This document shows positions 30,795 through 39,534 of a stretch of 64,000 nucleotides of DNA, piece by piece. The notes under the pieces are model-generated. The model saw only the letters and a program-made list of their open reading frames with translations, was not told the DNA's origin and searched no databases. The DNA comes from Yersinia rochesterensis (GTDB lineage: Bacteria; Pseudomonadota; Gammaproteobacteria; Enterobacterales; Enterobacteriaceae). How positions within the stretch are numbered: the stretch's first letter is position 1; every line of letters starts with the position of its first letter. Location: NCBI RefSeq assembly GCF_003600645.1, contig NZ_CP032482.1, positions 2,666,001 through 2,730,000 of the forward strand. The letters run 5' to 3'. The translations under genes were made by a program, and so were the position numbers.

Positions 30795-32097
30795 GTGCCT
30801 GCACCTTGGCTCCGTAATCATTGATTGCCAGCCATTCAGCGGGTAACCCTGAGAAATCGGCTTCGGCCACACCAAGGCGAACTGCCTGGTCGACCAGGAT
30901 ACGAGCCACGTCAAAATGACGAGCACGCGGATATTGCGCGAGGTAATCGCGCATGACTTCCCCCAAATTGAGCGGCAGTTTTTTCTGCTGATACACCAGC
31001 AATGCTTGTTCAATCAGGGCGGCTAATTGCTCACGGATAGCATTAAACTCTTCAAATTCCAGGTCCGGTGGCAGTTCTCCGGTGACTTCTTCACTACGCA
31101 GTGACAGCTCTTCATCGCGCATATCCAGCAAGCGATCGGCATTGGCGTAGGTCAAGGCCCAAGGGCTATCAAAATAATTTTGCACTGACTGGCGCAAGCG
31201 CTGGGCGAATACCCGATTTTTATCCATATCAATCGCAGTACGGATAAACTTGTGCACGTGGCGGTCATAACCAATCCACAGGTCAATAGAGTGCTGGCCC
31301 CAACTGATAATGCGGTCAAGTTTACTTTGTAAATCAAAGACCAGTTTATCAACCAAATCCAAGCCCGCATTGCCGATGGTGGCTTCTTGAATGCGCAATA
31401 AATTCGCCTGAAGCTTATCACCGGCCGCTTCCAGCGTATCTTGCAGTTCTCTGAGTGTACCGGAGGTTTCTGACAGCAACATTTCGCAGCTGGCAATGGC
31501 AGCACGCCAATCTTGATTCAACAGCGCCGCGATATCTTCTTTAACACTATGCTGCTGCTCGTCCATCAGGCGCTGGGTCATGTCGATACTGTCAAAGATT
31601 TCAGCGACTGAATATTTAAGCGGGGCAAAGACATTACGATGCCAGTGGAATTCATCACCGCCCTCTTCTGCCGCTTCTGCCGCCCGTTGCAGCTCTTGCG
31701 CCACAATCGACAACTGCATCGACAACCGCAGAGTGGAGAACTCGCGCTGACGGATATAATAATCTGTGATACCAATGCCCAATGGAGTCAGGCGGTAAAT
31801 AGCATTACCATCAGCCAACTCACTGGTAAAGCGGTTGAGCAAGCGCTGGCGCACCATATCATTAATGGCATTATTGGCGCGCACTGCCACGGTTTCGGTG
31901 GTCTGTTCAAACCCTTTACTGACGTGACGAAATGCATCAACTAACTCGCCTTCGCTCATTTCGCCGTCCAGCCGCTCACCATTTAAGGTGGCAATAGCCA
32001 TAAGAAAGGCCAGACGCTCTGTTGGCAGAGTAATCGAAAAATCATTTTTTCGCGCCCAGGCGACCAGTTCGGGTACTGTCTGGGAAAATTCACTCAT
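30775..32097 (-). CDS. mukF: MukF, kleisin subunit of the MukBEF condensin
   Basis: MukF bridges the MukB heads and recruits MukE. The N-terminal winged-helix dimerisation domain begins [22 protein letters not shown]; a helical middle domain (~120-290) and a C-terminal winged helix that binds the MukB cap ([26 protein letters not shown]) follow. The 440 residues equal the E. coli length. Its ATG overlaps the cmoM stop by four bases and its end overlaps mukE, so cmoM-mukF-mukE-mukB is a tightly coupled unit, as in E. coli. Confidence 0.97.
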   Translation of the reverse strand: MSEFSQTVPELVAWARKNDFSITLPTERLAFLMAIATLNGERLDGEMSEGELVDAFRHVSKGFEQTTETVAVRANNAINDMVRQRLLNRFTSELADGNAIYRLTPLGIGITDYYIRQREFSTLRLSMQLSIVAQELQRAAEAAEEGGDEFHWHRNVFAPLKYSVAEIFDSIDMTQRLMDEQQHSVKEDIAALLNQDWRAAIASCEMLLSETSGTLRELQDTLEAAGDKLQANLLRIQEATIGNAGLDLVDKLVFDLQSKLDRIISWGQHSIDLWIGYDRHVHKFIRTAIDMDKNRVFAQRLRQSVQNYFDSPWALTYANADRLLDMRDEELSLRSEEVTGELPPDLEFEEFNAIREQLAALIEQALLVYQQKKLPLNLGEVMRDYLAQYPRARHFDVARILVDQAVRLGVAEADFSGLPAEWLAINDYGAKVQAHVINKY

Positions 32098-32879
32098 AAT
32101 GGGTCCTTCAGATTCGGCTTAAACGCCATGACATGCACGTAGCGCCCCAAACTGATAAAGGGCTCCTGCCGGCAATAGCGCTGTTCCAACGCCAATAATT
32201 CAGCAAACTCATCGACTTGTTGCTGTTTATTTTTCATGTAATCGTGAAACACCCGTACTCCTGTCTTACCGCTAATGGATAAACCCATTTGCTCAAGCCA
32301 ACCGTATACCGTCGGCGGGTCTAACGGGTATTGCGGTGATAACGAGCGCTGCCGACGCCTTTTGAGGCCCGGTATCGCCAACTGAAAGTTACCTAATACC
32401 GCATTACGCATCACTAACCCATTGGCATTGAAAAACATCAATGACAATGCGCCACCTGGGTTTAACGCATTAAAAAGTATTTGCAGAACTTGCTGTGGCT
32501 CTGCAATCCATTCTAAAACCGCATGGAACAATATCAGATCAACGGGCTGTTCCAAATGTTGGGTGATGTCCTGGGCTGCACTTTGTACAAATTGCATGTT
32601 GTGGCTCACACCTTTTTCCTGAGCGGCCACTTTTGCACGTTGGATCATCTCAGCGGACAGGTCACATAATAGAACCTGATGACCCAATTCCGCCAGTTGA
32701 CAAGCCATATGCCCTTCACCACCACCTGCATCTAAAATCCGTAACGGGCGTTGCGGCAACTGCGCTAACAGCCCGGTGATATCTTGCCACACCACCGCCT
32801 GACGGATCATTCCCTTCGTCGTGCCGTAGATATTGCGCGAGAATTTCTCGGCAATATCATCGAAATTGCGATCCTGCAT
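32094..32879 (-). CDS. cmoM: CmoM (SmtA), tRNA cmo5U34 carboxyl methyltransferase
   Basis: CmoM uses S-adenosylmethionine to methylate 5-carboxymethoxyuridine at the wobble position of several tRNAs, giving mcmo5U. The class I methyltransferase fold shows the SAM motif [22 protein letters not shown] with the acidic motif [13 protein letters not shown], then [11 protein letters not shown]. The frame opens to 32975, but [23 protein letters not shown] at 32879 equals the E. coli start, has GGAG nine bases upstream and gives 261 residues. It is the first gene of the muk unit and diverges from elyC. Confidence 0.96.
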   Translation of the reverse strand: MQDRNFDDIAEKFSRNIYGTTKGMIRQAVVWQDITGLLAQLPQRPLRILDAGGGEGHMACQLAELGHQVLLCDLSAEMIQRAKVAAQEKGVSHNMQFVQSAAQDITQHLEQPVDLILFHAVLEWIAEPQQVLQILFNALNPGGALSLMFFNANGLVMRNAVLGNFQLAIPGLKRRRQRSLSPQYPLDPPTVYGWLEQMGLSISGKTGVRVFHDYMKNKQQQVDEFAELLALEQRYCRQEPFISLGRYVHVMAFKPNLKDPL

Positions 32880-33069
32880 GGACAATTGCTCCGCGATTGT
32901 ATCTATAACTATTGATTTACCGGCCTTGATAGAGACTCGCAAATCAATAGCGACAGCAAAAAGAATGACTATCAACCTGCTATTTTGGCACAGCCTGACT
33001 TAGAATAAATCTTCTTGGCCCGTAATCATCGCCAAATGCCGTTTTTTCAGCCAAAAGGTGCCTGTTTTT

Positions 33070-33837
33070 ATGCTTTTTACCCTAAAAAAGTTTGTTGGCG
33101 GCTTATTAATGCCACTGCCCTTTCTGCTTATCATCATGGGGCTGGCATTAATCTTATTGTGGTTTACCCGCTGGCAAAAAAGTGGCAAAACGCTTTTTGC
33201 ATTAAGTTGGCTGGTATTATTGCTTATTAGCCTACAACCCGTCGCCGATCGCCTGTTATTGCCGTTGGAAAAACAATATGCAACTTATCAGGGAAACGAC
33301 CCGGTAGATTACATTGTTGTCCTCGGTGGCGGCTACACGTTTAATCCGAATTGGGCGCCAAGTGCTAATTTATTCTCGAATAGTTTACCGCGAGTGACTG
33401 AAGGGATCCGGCTGTATCGCGTGCATCCTAACGCAAAAATGGTATTTACCGGTGGCGCTAGCCCGAACAGCCAAAGCAGTGCAAAAACAGCGGCGCAGGT
33501 AGCGGAAAGTTTAGGGGTTCCGGCGGCGGATATTATTGCATTAGAGCAACCCAAAGATACGGCTGAAGAAGCGGCAGCGGTAGCTACCTTGGTGGGTAAT
33601 AAACCTTTTTTGCTAGTAACCTCAGCCAGTCATTTGCCTCGGGCGATAAAATTCTTTACCGCCAAGGGGTTAAATCCTATTCCAGCGCCCGCCAATCAGT
33701 TAGCTATTACCAGCCCCTTACACAGTTGGGAGCGTACTATTCCGGCAGCAACCTATTTGGGTCATTCCGAGCGCGCCTGGTATGAAACCTTGGGGCTAAT
33801 CTGGCAAACATTAACGGGCAATAAAAATGATGAATAA
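33070..33837 (+). CDS. elyC: ElyC (YcbC), inner-membrane envelope-biogenesis factor, DUF218
   Basis: ElyC is needed for normal peptidoglycan assembly at low temperature in E. coli, perhaps by sparing the lipid carrier undecaprenyl phosphate. Two N-terminal helices (LLMPLPFLLIIMGLALILLWF and ALSWLVLLLISLQPVA) precede a periplasmic DUF218 domain with YIVVLGGGY, MVFTGGASPNSQSSAKTAAQVA, DTAEEAAAV and LVTSASHLPRA. A GTG at 33058 extends the frame by four codons; I chose the ATG at 33070, which has AAGGTG upstream and starts MLFTLKKF like E. coli. Length 255. It converges on ycbJ with only eight bases between stops and no terminator. Confidence 0.93.
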   Translation: MLFTLKKFVGGLLMPLPFLLIIMGLALILLWFTRWQKSGKTLFALSWLVLLLISLQPVADRLLLPLEKQYATYQGNDPVDYIVVLGGGYTFNPNWAPSANLFSNSLPRVTEGIRLYRVHPNAKMVFTGGASPNSQSSAKTAAQVAESLGVPAADIIALEQPKDTAEEAAAVATLVGNKPFLLVTSASHLPRAIKFFTAKGLNPIPAPANQLAITSPLHSWERTIPAATYLGHSERAWYETLGLIWQTLTGNKNDE

Positions 33838-33845
33838 TTTTGCGG

Positions 33846-34739
33846 TTAATTCAGCCAAGGTAACAGTTGTTTAGCCGCATTATCAAATGAAGCGCGATCC
33901 AAATTACCGGTGTGAATAAAGCGGGAAACCAACTCCCACAGCGTGTAGAGCCAACGACGGGCCACAAAGGATTCCGAGACCGGCGCTTTATTGAGGTAGC
34001 GATAAAATAGCTGGCTCGGCATCCCCTCTTCACTAAGACGGAATAAATCATACTCCCGCGGTGCCCATAGCATGGGGCCGGGGTTGAGCATCGCCAGCAA
34101 TTGATCACTGCGGGGATCTTTAAGCATGCTGCGTAAGGTCAGATTGCCATGAACCAGCACCGAACTGTCGTCAAAACCGGCGAAAAGTGCATTTAATGAT
34201 GCCCGAGCACGATAAAGAATTGCCCTATCTTCCAAGGTCATTTGTGGTGAATTCATATTCGATAGCGTGGCCCACAGCACTTCAACTCGTTGCTGATACC
34301 AACTGAACCAATCATTTTCTTGTGTGCTATCAACATTGCCGACACACCCATGGCTATCAATCCGGTGCCAAGCTAATACGCCCTCAACTATCTGATCCAT
34401 CAAAGCATTCCAGCGTTCCCCTGTTCGGGTGGGCGCTTCTACCGAAACACCCCGAAGGCGTTCCATCAGCAAGATTTCTTTATACGGCGGTTGATGGGTC
34501 ATAACTAAACCATACACAGTCGGCAAGCGGATATCGCCTTCGCGCGACAACATTGACAGTTTATAGGCTTCTTGCTGTGCAATTCCCTGACAGACATAAC
34601 TCTTTGCCAACAATGGGATCGCCTGACCCTGCTGATTATACATCGCATACAGGTGGGCATAAGGCTGCTCGCTGATGCGCTCAAGGCGGGTAATCGACTC
34701 CCCAAGCACGACGCTTAATTCAGCTTTCAGCTGTTCCAT
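33846..34739 (-). CDS. ycbJ: YcbJ, aminoglycoside-phosphotransferase-like protein of unknown role
   Basis: The product resembles the protein-kinase/APH fold: LLMERLRGVSVEAPTRTGERW, a catalytic-loop-like VLVHGNLTLRSMLKDPRSDQLLAML with the asparagine of HGNL, and WAPREYDLFRL. Its substrate is unknown; it is conserved in enterobacteria beside kdsB and elyC. MEQLKAELSVVLGESI at 34739 matches the E. coli start (297 residues each), though the frame stays open 14 codons further to an ATG pair at 34781 and neither has a strong ribosome-binding site. A role in antibiotic resistance is not implied. Confidence 0.88.
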   Translation of the reverse strand: MEQLKAELSVVLGESITRLERISEQPYAHLYAMYNQQGQAIPLLAKSYVCQGIAQQEAYKLSMLSREGDIRLPTVYGLVMTHQPPYKEILLMERLRGVSVEAPTRTGERWNALMDQIVEGVLAWHRIDSHGCVGNVDSTQENDWFSWYQQRVEVLWATLSNMNSPQMTLEDRAILYRARASLNALFAGFDDSSVLVHGNLTLRSMLKDPRSDQLLAMLNPGPMLWAPREYDLFRLSEEGMPSQLFYRYLNKAPVSESFVARRWLYTLWELVSRFIHTGNLDRASFDNAAKQLLPWLN

Positions 34740-34860
34740 AAGGCTTTGTCCGATTATCTGACGAAATAGATTATTCATCATGGGATGATGGGAGGGATAT
34801 TTCCAGAATGCAGATCAAATAATAGCCACAATAAAAGTTAAATAATTGAAGCCCGTGGGA

Positions 34861-34899
34861 TCCAGAAATAACAACGCCAAACTCAACTGAGCTTGGCGT
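34861..34899 (-). terminator. Probable terminator of the ycaR-kdsB unit
   Basis: On the minus strand ACGCCAAGCTCA pairs with TGAGTTTGGCGT (7 + 4 bp around a mismatch), followed by TGTTATTT. It lies about 27 bases after the kdsB stop. Confidence 0.7.
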
Positions 34900-34925
34900 G
34901 GAAAGCTGCACAATGATTACTGCGA

Positions 34926-35678
34926 TTACTGCTTGAGCATAATAGCCCGAACTCTGTCTAAATCTTCTTGCGTATCAACCCCAACTGCTGGCACAGCTTT
35001 TGCCACAGCAACGTGAATTTTTTCACCGTACCACAGCACACGCAATTGCTCTAACAGCTCTATCTGCTCGAGTTTACTTGGTGCCCAATTAACGTAGCGG
35101 CGAACAAAACCAGCGCGATAAGCATAAATACCAATATGGCGTAAGAAACAATCACCAATGGTTTCTTTCGATTGAGCAAAGCGCTCTCTTTCCCACGGAA
35201 TGGCGGCACGCGAGAAATACAGCGCATAACCTTGCGCATCCATCACCACTTTCACGGCATTAGGGTTAAAAGCTTCTTCGCTGCTTTCAATCGGCACTGC
35301 CAATGTCGCCATACCTGCACTGGAGGCAGCCAAATTATCAGCAACTTGACGGATAATCATTGGCGGCACCAATGGCTCATCCCCTTGCACATTGACAATA
35401 ATATCATCATCAGCAAAACCATAGCGTTCAATGACTTCCGCTAAGCGTTCGGTACCGGACTGATGATCTGCGCGGGTTAAACATACTTCGCCGCCCGCTG
35501 CTTCAACAGCTTTCACCACTTCCGGATGGTCTGTTGCCACAATCACCCGAGATGCACCTGACTCCAATGCCCGCTCCATCACATGCACAACCATTGGTTT
35601 GCCTGCAATATCAGCCAGTGGCTTACCGGGCAGACGGGTTGAAGCATAACGGGCGGGTATTATAGCAATGAAACTCAT
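34926..35678 (-). CDS. kdsB: 3-deoxy-manno-octulosonate cytidylyltransferase (CMP-Kdo synthetase)
   Basis: KdsB activates Kdo with CTP for attachment to lipid A in LPS inner-core synthesis. The nucleotidyltransferase signature [16 protein letters not shown] opens the protein; [24 protein letters not shown] and the IGIYAYR segment follow. The 250 residues are near the 248 of E. coli. The ATG overlaps the ycaR stop by four bases (ATGA). In E. coli kdsB follows the lpxK-ycaQ-ycaR genes; here a cold-shock-like gene and a plus-strand HglS-like gene separate it from lpxK-msbA. Confidence 0.97.
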   Translation of the reverse strand: MSFIAIIPARYASTRLPGKPLADIAGKPMVVHVMERALESGASRVIVATDHPEVVKAVEAAGGEVCLTRADHQSGTERLAEVIERYGFADDDIIVNVQGDEPLVPPMIIRQVADNLAASSAGMATLAVPIESSEEAFNPNAVKVVMDAQGYALYFSRAAIPWERERFAQSKETIGDCFLRHIGIYAYRAGFVRRYVNWAPSKLEQIELLEQLRVLWYGEKIHVAVAKAVPAVGVDTQEDLDRVRAIMLKQ

Positions 35679-35857
35679 GCGTGCTTCTCATCAATGGACA
35701 GTGGGCGGGCTTCGTTCTCTAACAATACCGGGATGCCGTCACGCACCGGGTAAGCCAGATTGTCAGCTTTGCATACCAGCTCAAGGTTTTCTTTATTGAA
35801 GTACAACTTACCGTTGCAGACAGGACAAGCAACGATTTCGAGTAAACGGTGGTCCAT
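35675..35857 (-). CDS. ycaR: YcaR, Trm112-like UPF0434 small protein
   Basis: The 60-residue protein has the Trm112-type zinc-ribbon look, [20 protein letters not shown] with a CPVC pair and a second cysteine ([20 protein letters not shown]), though a full four-cysteine site is not present. The function in bacteria is not established. The start at 35857 has GGAGG five bases upstream and matches E. coli YcaR in length; the longer frame to 35908 lacks support. Coupled to kdsB by a four-base overlap. Confidence 0.94.
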   Translation of the reverse strand: MDHRLLEIVACPVCNGKLYFNKENLELVCKADNLAYPVRDGIPVLLENEARPLSIDEKHA

Positions 35858-36228
35858 ACATCCTCCAGAATGGAGTTTAGCCAGCAGGAAAGTGGTCGAG
35901 GATACCATATCCGCCGATGCAGGTTAACTGCGCCGATGCCGTCATTTATATCAGCTATTGATAACAAGCGGTTATGTTAATTGACATTGGTATAAGTGAA
36001 TATATTCAGCAATCGGGATGATAAATGTTGGTTTTGTTATTGATATGTTGAATTGTGAGGAGTAGTATTTTTGTGACACAAGTCACATAACCATATCTAT
36101 CGAGTAAGAAATGAAAGTATTCCATAAAATTATTGCGCTGTTTGCTAACTTCAGCAATTAAGCCGCAAAAACAAATAGAAGCACCTGCAAAACTGCCCGA
36201 CGACAAAATAAACATGTCGAACAGAGGC
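35858..36228. other. Intergenic region between ycaR and the csp-like gene
   Basis: No conserved gene is seen. A perfect CRP palindrome lies at 36072-36087. A 16-codon plus-strand frame, MKVFHKIIALFANFSN, begins at 36111, but its GAGTAAG leader is weak and I do not recognise it. On the minus strand TATCAT at 36018-36023 is a possible -10 for a ycaR transcript. Confidence 0.4.
36072..36087. promoter_or_regulatory. Consensus CRP-cAMP binding site
   Basis: TGTGACACAAGTCACA fits the CRP consensus TGTGA-N6-TCACA with no mismatch and is flanked by T-rich and A-rich DNA as expected. It lies 215 bases upstream of ycaR. No CRP-dependent promoter could be assigned with confidence on either strand. Confidence 0.7.
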
Positions 36229-36259
36229 AAAAAAACTAGCGGCTACCCTTGGGTAGCCG
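36229..36259 (-). terminator. Rho-independent terminator of the csp-like gene
   Basis: The 9 bp perfect stem CGGCTACCC / GGGTAGCCG with a two-base centre is followed on the minus strand by CTAG and a run of seven T. It starts six bases after the stop codon. Confidence 0.88.
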
Positions 36260-36264
36260 TTTGC

Positions 36265-36474
36265 TTAGAAAGCGATCACATCTGCTGCTGACGGCCCATG
36301 AATACTACGATAAGTAGAGAATTCAACGTCCTGCCCTTCACTCAGTGATTTATTTTTGGTGTTGGCAATGGCTGTCTTGCTGACATACACATCCAAACCA
36401 CCGTCGTGGGGTGAAATAAAACCGTAGCCTTCAGACTGGTTGAACCATTTCACGCGGCCCATTTTTAACGTCAT
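36265..36474 (-). CDS. CspA-family cold-shock-domain protein with an altered RNP2 motif
   Basis: The 69-residue product is a single cold-shock domain, a five-strand barrel that normally binds single-stranded RNA or DNA. RNP1 is well kept (VKWFNQSEGYGFISP), and the end GPSAADVIAF is typical. RNP2, usually VFVHFS, reads VYVSKTAI, so the conserved aromatic and histidine there are missing. The start at 36474 has AAAAGGAAATT upstream; the frame is open to 36498, without a proper site. The long leader carries hairpins. It could be a cold-inducible chaperone or a paralogue with changed binding. Confidence 0.85.
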   Translation of the reverse strand: MTLKMGRVKWFNQSEGYGFISPHDGGLDVYVSKTAIANTKNKSLSEGQDVEFSTYRSIHGPSAADVIAF

Positions 36475-37134
36475 AATAAATTTCCTTTTACTGGGCATCC
36501 TAACAACTCATTTTTATTTATTGTTTAGATGCAGTTGCCCATCCTAAAGTTTTCTGATTAAACCTCTATGAGCTTGATTTTATGAAAAACCCGCATAAAT
36601 GTGGGCTTAGAATTTTGTCTATCTCCAGAATAAATGATAGGCACATTTGCGCGATCATTTTATTCCGCCGATAACCCAACGTTATTACTTTAAACGTTAT
36701 TATTTTAAGTAATAGAGCAGCAACAGATACAGCAACTAACAAACCAGCCACAAAGCAATAAATGCTTATTCAACAGGTTCGCCTAAAATATGACTTATGG
36801 GAGTTGCTTATAGGAGATTCAGGGGTTCGTCTTTGAGGCTGTATCAGAAAATAGCGTCTTGGGAGGAACTGCTTTACTTTGCTCTCGTGCACTCTTACAC
36901 ATAAATAAGCCTGCAAAACAGGCCGATGTGTATTTATACATAAAAAACGCATCTATACAACTTTTTTATTGCATGGATCGCAACAAACCCCAGAATCAAT
37001 GAGATATAACGCATAAAAAACTAATATTCTCCGCCAGCGCCTCCCCAGCTCAGCGAACTCACCTAAAATAAAATGGAATCAGCGTGATCCGCAGCCGTAA
37101 ATATCTGCGTTGAAAGGTAAAAAGGAACATTCCA
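36475..37134. other. 660 bp hairpin-rich gap between the csp-like gene and hglS
   Basis: No coding gene is supported. Three inverted repeats stand out: a terminator-like hairpin on the minus strand (36585-36608); GAATAAATGAT / ATCATTTTATTC at 36628-36665 (11 bp with one extra base); and TACACAT / ATGTGTA enclosing GCCTG-CAAAA-CAGGC at 36896-36932. Nearer the csp start, GGGCA at about 36536 can pair with TGCCC at about 36494 in the leader RNA. The region must hold the csp leader and the hglS promoter, and may hold a small RNA. Confidence 0.45.
36585..36608 (-). promoter_or_regulatory. Terminator-like hairpin in the predicted csp leader
   Basis: On the minus strand CCCACA-TTTA-TGCGGG is followed directly by five T. 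It lies about 110-130 bases upstream of the csp start. With a cspA-like leader of ~160 nt it would be an attenuator; otherwise it may end an unannotated upstream RNA. Confidence 0.5.
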
Positions 37135-38544
37135 ATGATTACCGCCCTGCCATTTGTTCATCCCGATGAGATACGCGCCAGGTTCTCCAGTGCTATGTCG
37201 AATATGTATCAGACGGAAGTCCCGTTATACAGTGATTTATTGCAATTAGTTGCCGAAACCAACAACCAAACTATGGAGCAATCGCCAGAACTGACCCGCC
37301 ATTTGCTTCGAACTGGGGAAATTGAGCGATTAAATATGGAAAGGCATGGCGCTATCCGCGTGGGAACTGCCGCCGAGCTCGCCACTTTACGCCGCTTATT
37401 TGCTGTCATGGGGATGGTTCCCGTCGGGTATTACGACCTGGCCCCTGCTGGTGTACCTGTTCACTCTACGGCTTTTCGCGCGGTACATGAGGCTTCATTG
37501 CAAATATGCCCATTCAGAATTTTCACTTCATTGCTGCGGTTAGAGTTGATTGAGCGGCCAGAAATGCGGCAACAAGCAGTTGATATTCTTGCCAAAAGAA
37601 ATATTTTCACGCCCCGCCTTATCGAATTGATTGTTAAGCATGAAACAGCCGGGGGGCTGGCCGACAATGACACGGCTGATTTTATTACTGAATCCCTGGA
37701 AACATTCCGCTGGCATAATCAAGCCACTGTGAGTGTTGAGATTTATCAGCAACTGCATGATCAACATCGGTTAATTGCTGATGTCGTTGCCTTTAAAGGG
37801 CCACATATTAACCACTTGACCCCACGAACACTGAATATAGACGCAGTACAAGCTGCCATGCCGAAACACAATATTCCCCCCAAAGCCGTCATCGAAGGGC
37901 CACCACCACGCCATTGCCCAATACTGCTGCGACAAACCAGTTTTAAGGCACTGGAAGAAAAAGTCGCGTTTGTATCATCCGATGGGCAGATTATTCAAGG
38001 GAATCATACCGCCCGCTTTGGCGAAATAGAACAGCGTGGCGCTGCGCTGACCGCCAAAGGCCGCAATCTTTATGACCGCCTGCTGCAAGCGGCTCAGGAT
38101 CAGTTGCAAACTCCTGCAAATGAGGAGAATGCAGCGCAATATATGGCAATTCTTAGCGAAAAATTTAGCCAGTTTCCGGATAATTATCCAGCAATGCGCG
38201 CAGAAAAACTCGCTTTCTTCCGCTATTTCCCGACAGAAAAAAAACTCGGCGGATCTGCAACCTCAATACAAAATTTAACTTTAGATGAATTGATTGGCGC
38301 TGGATTCATCCAATTTGAACCTTTGGTTTATGAAGATTTCCTACCGGTCAGTGCCGCAGGTATTTTTCAGTCGAATTTAGGGGATAAAGGGCAAAACCAT
38401 TTTGCAGGACATTCCAGTAAGCAGGATTTCCAACGGGACTTGGGCGCTGATGTTGTTGATGAACTACAACTGTACGAGAAAACTCAGCAACGTTCGCTAA
38501 CAGCATGCGCGGCGGCCCTAAAGCTCACATCACTGAGTCTATAA
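37135..38544 (+). CDS. HglS/YdcJ-type 2-oxoadipate dioxygenase/decarboxylase (DUF1338)
   Basis: The 469-residue product matches E. coli YdcJ throughout: RHGAIRVGTAAELATLRRLFAVMGM, VPVHSTAFR, INHLTPRTLNID, FKALEEKV, ARFGEIEQRGAALT and YEDFLPVSAAGIFQSNLG. In Pseudomonas putida the family enzyme HglS converts 2-oxoadipate to D-2-hydroxyglutarate in lysine breakdown, with a VOC-like fold and iron held by two His and one Glu; the HSTAFR, NHLTPR and GEIEQR residues here fit such a site. A good AAAGGAAC site precedes the ATG. No other lysine-catabolic gene is nearby, so the physiological substrate is inference. It converges on lpxK with six bases between stops. Confidence 0.88.
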   Translation: MITALPFVHPDEIRARFSSAMSNMYQTEVPLYSDLLQLVAETNNQTMEQSPELTRHLLRTGEIERLNMERHGAIRVGTAAELATLRRLFAVMGMVPVGYYDLAPAGVPVHSTAFRAVHEASLQICPFRIFTSLLRLELIERPEMRQQAVDILAKRNIFTPRLIELIVKHETAGGLADNDTADFITESLETFRWHNQATVSVEIYQQLHDQHRLIADVVAFKGPHINHLTPRTLNIDAVQAAMPKHNIPPKAVIEGPPPRHCPILLRQTSFKALEEKVAFVSSDGQIIQGNHTARFGEIEQRGAALTAKGRNLYDRLLQAAQDQLQTPANEENAAQYMAILSEKFSQFPDNYPAMRAEKLAFFRYFPTEKKLGGSATSIQNLTLDELIGAGFIQFEPLVYEDFLPVSAAGIFQSNLGDKGQNHFAGHSSKQDFQRDLGADVVDELQLYEKTQQRSLTACAAALKLTSLSL

Positions 38545-38550
38545 ATTGGA

Positions 38551-39534
38551 TTATGCAGAATGTCGCGCTAGCGCTTGAATTTTCAACAGTAATTGTTCAG
38601 CCTGGTCAGGAGGTAACTGCGCATCCACTGGCAAATACCACCAATTGGGCTGAGCAAAAGCTCGACACTTAACAGCATCTTTTTCAGTCATTAGCAAAAT
38701 TTGTGGCCCGGAAGTCAGCGAGCTAAGTTGAGACAATGAATAATCCTGATGGTCAGCGAAAGCATATTCCTTGTTAGGCTCAATGCCGAGCAGACTTAGC
38801 GTAGCAAAAAAGCGCGGGGGATGACCAATCCCGGCCATGGCAACGACATGCTGTAATTGCTGCGCAGGAAAACGTTCGCCCGTCACCAAATTGACAGCTT
38901 TCTGTACAACCAGTTGCATCGGTATTTCACCGGCGGCAGCAATACCACCATTGGTTATCACCGCATCGACTGAGCGCAGTCGCCCTGCCCGCTCGCGCAT
39001 CGGGCCTGCGGGCAGCCACCAACCATTACCAAAGCGGCGAACACCATCAATCACCACCAGCTCGAAATCCCGCTGTAATGCATAATGCTGCAATCCGTCA
39101 TCAGTAATAATGAAATCCAAATCATGAGATTCCAGTAATGCTTTAACCGCATCAGAACGCTTTGGCGAGACCGCAACAGGGGCACCTGTTCGTTGATAGA
39201 TCAGAACCGGTTCATCACCGGCCTGAGTGGTTGTGGTCTCGCTGGATAGCAGTAACGGATACACAGACTTACCACCGTAACCTCGGGAGACAACCCCGAT
39301 GCGGTAACCCCGCTGTTTCAGCTGTTCCACCAACCAAATAACTACTGGCGTTTTACCATTACCGCCGGCAGTCAGATTACCCACAATAATGACAGGCACT
39401 GGGGAGCGCCACGCCGAACGCAACCCCAGAGTATAACTGACACGGATAAGCCAAGTGATTGCACCATATAGCCAGGACAGCGGCAGCAATAGCAAATACA
39501 GCCAAGACTTTCCAGACCAGATGCGCTCAATCAT
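38551..39534 (-). CDS. lpxK: Tetraacyldisaccharide 4'-kinase
   Basis: LpxK phosphorylates the 4' position of the lipid A precursor to make lipid IVA at the inner membrane. An N-terminal hydrophobic helix ([20 protein letters not shown]) anchors it; the P-loop [18 protein letters not shown] and the catalytic region [16 protein letters not shown] are clear. The 327 residues match the E. coli length. Its ATG overlaps the msbA stop by four bases. No terminator separates it from the convergent HglS-like gene. Confidence 0.97.
   Translation of the reverse strand: MIERIWSGKSWLYLLLLPLSWLYGAITWLIRVSYTLGLRSAWRSPVPVIIVGNLTAGGNGKTPVVIWLVEQLKQRGYRIGVVSRGYGGKSVYPLLLSSETTTTQAGDEPVLIYQRTGAPVAVSPKRSDAVKALLESHDLDFIITDDGLQHYALQRDFELVVIDGVRRFGNGWWLPAGPMRERAGRLRSVDAVITNGGIAAAGEIPMQLVVQKAVNLVTGERFPAQQLQHVVAMAGIGHPPRFFATLSLLGIEPNKEYAFADHQDYSLSQLSSLTSGPQILLMTEKDAVKCRAFAQPNWWYLPVDAQLPPDQAEQLLLKIQALARHSA

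Noticed and set aside
33846..34739. ycbJ as an aminoglycoside-resistance gene
   Set aside because: It has the phosphotransferase fold but is the conserved chromosomal YcbJ, with no evidence of resistance function.
36006..36230. 74-codon minus-strand frame between ycaR and the csp-like gene
   Set aside because: It covers the CRP palindrome and the csp terminator region, has no ribosome-binding site and no recognisable sequence.
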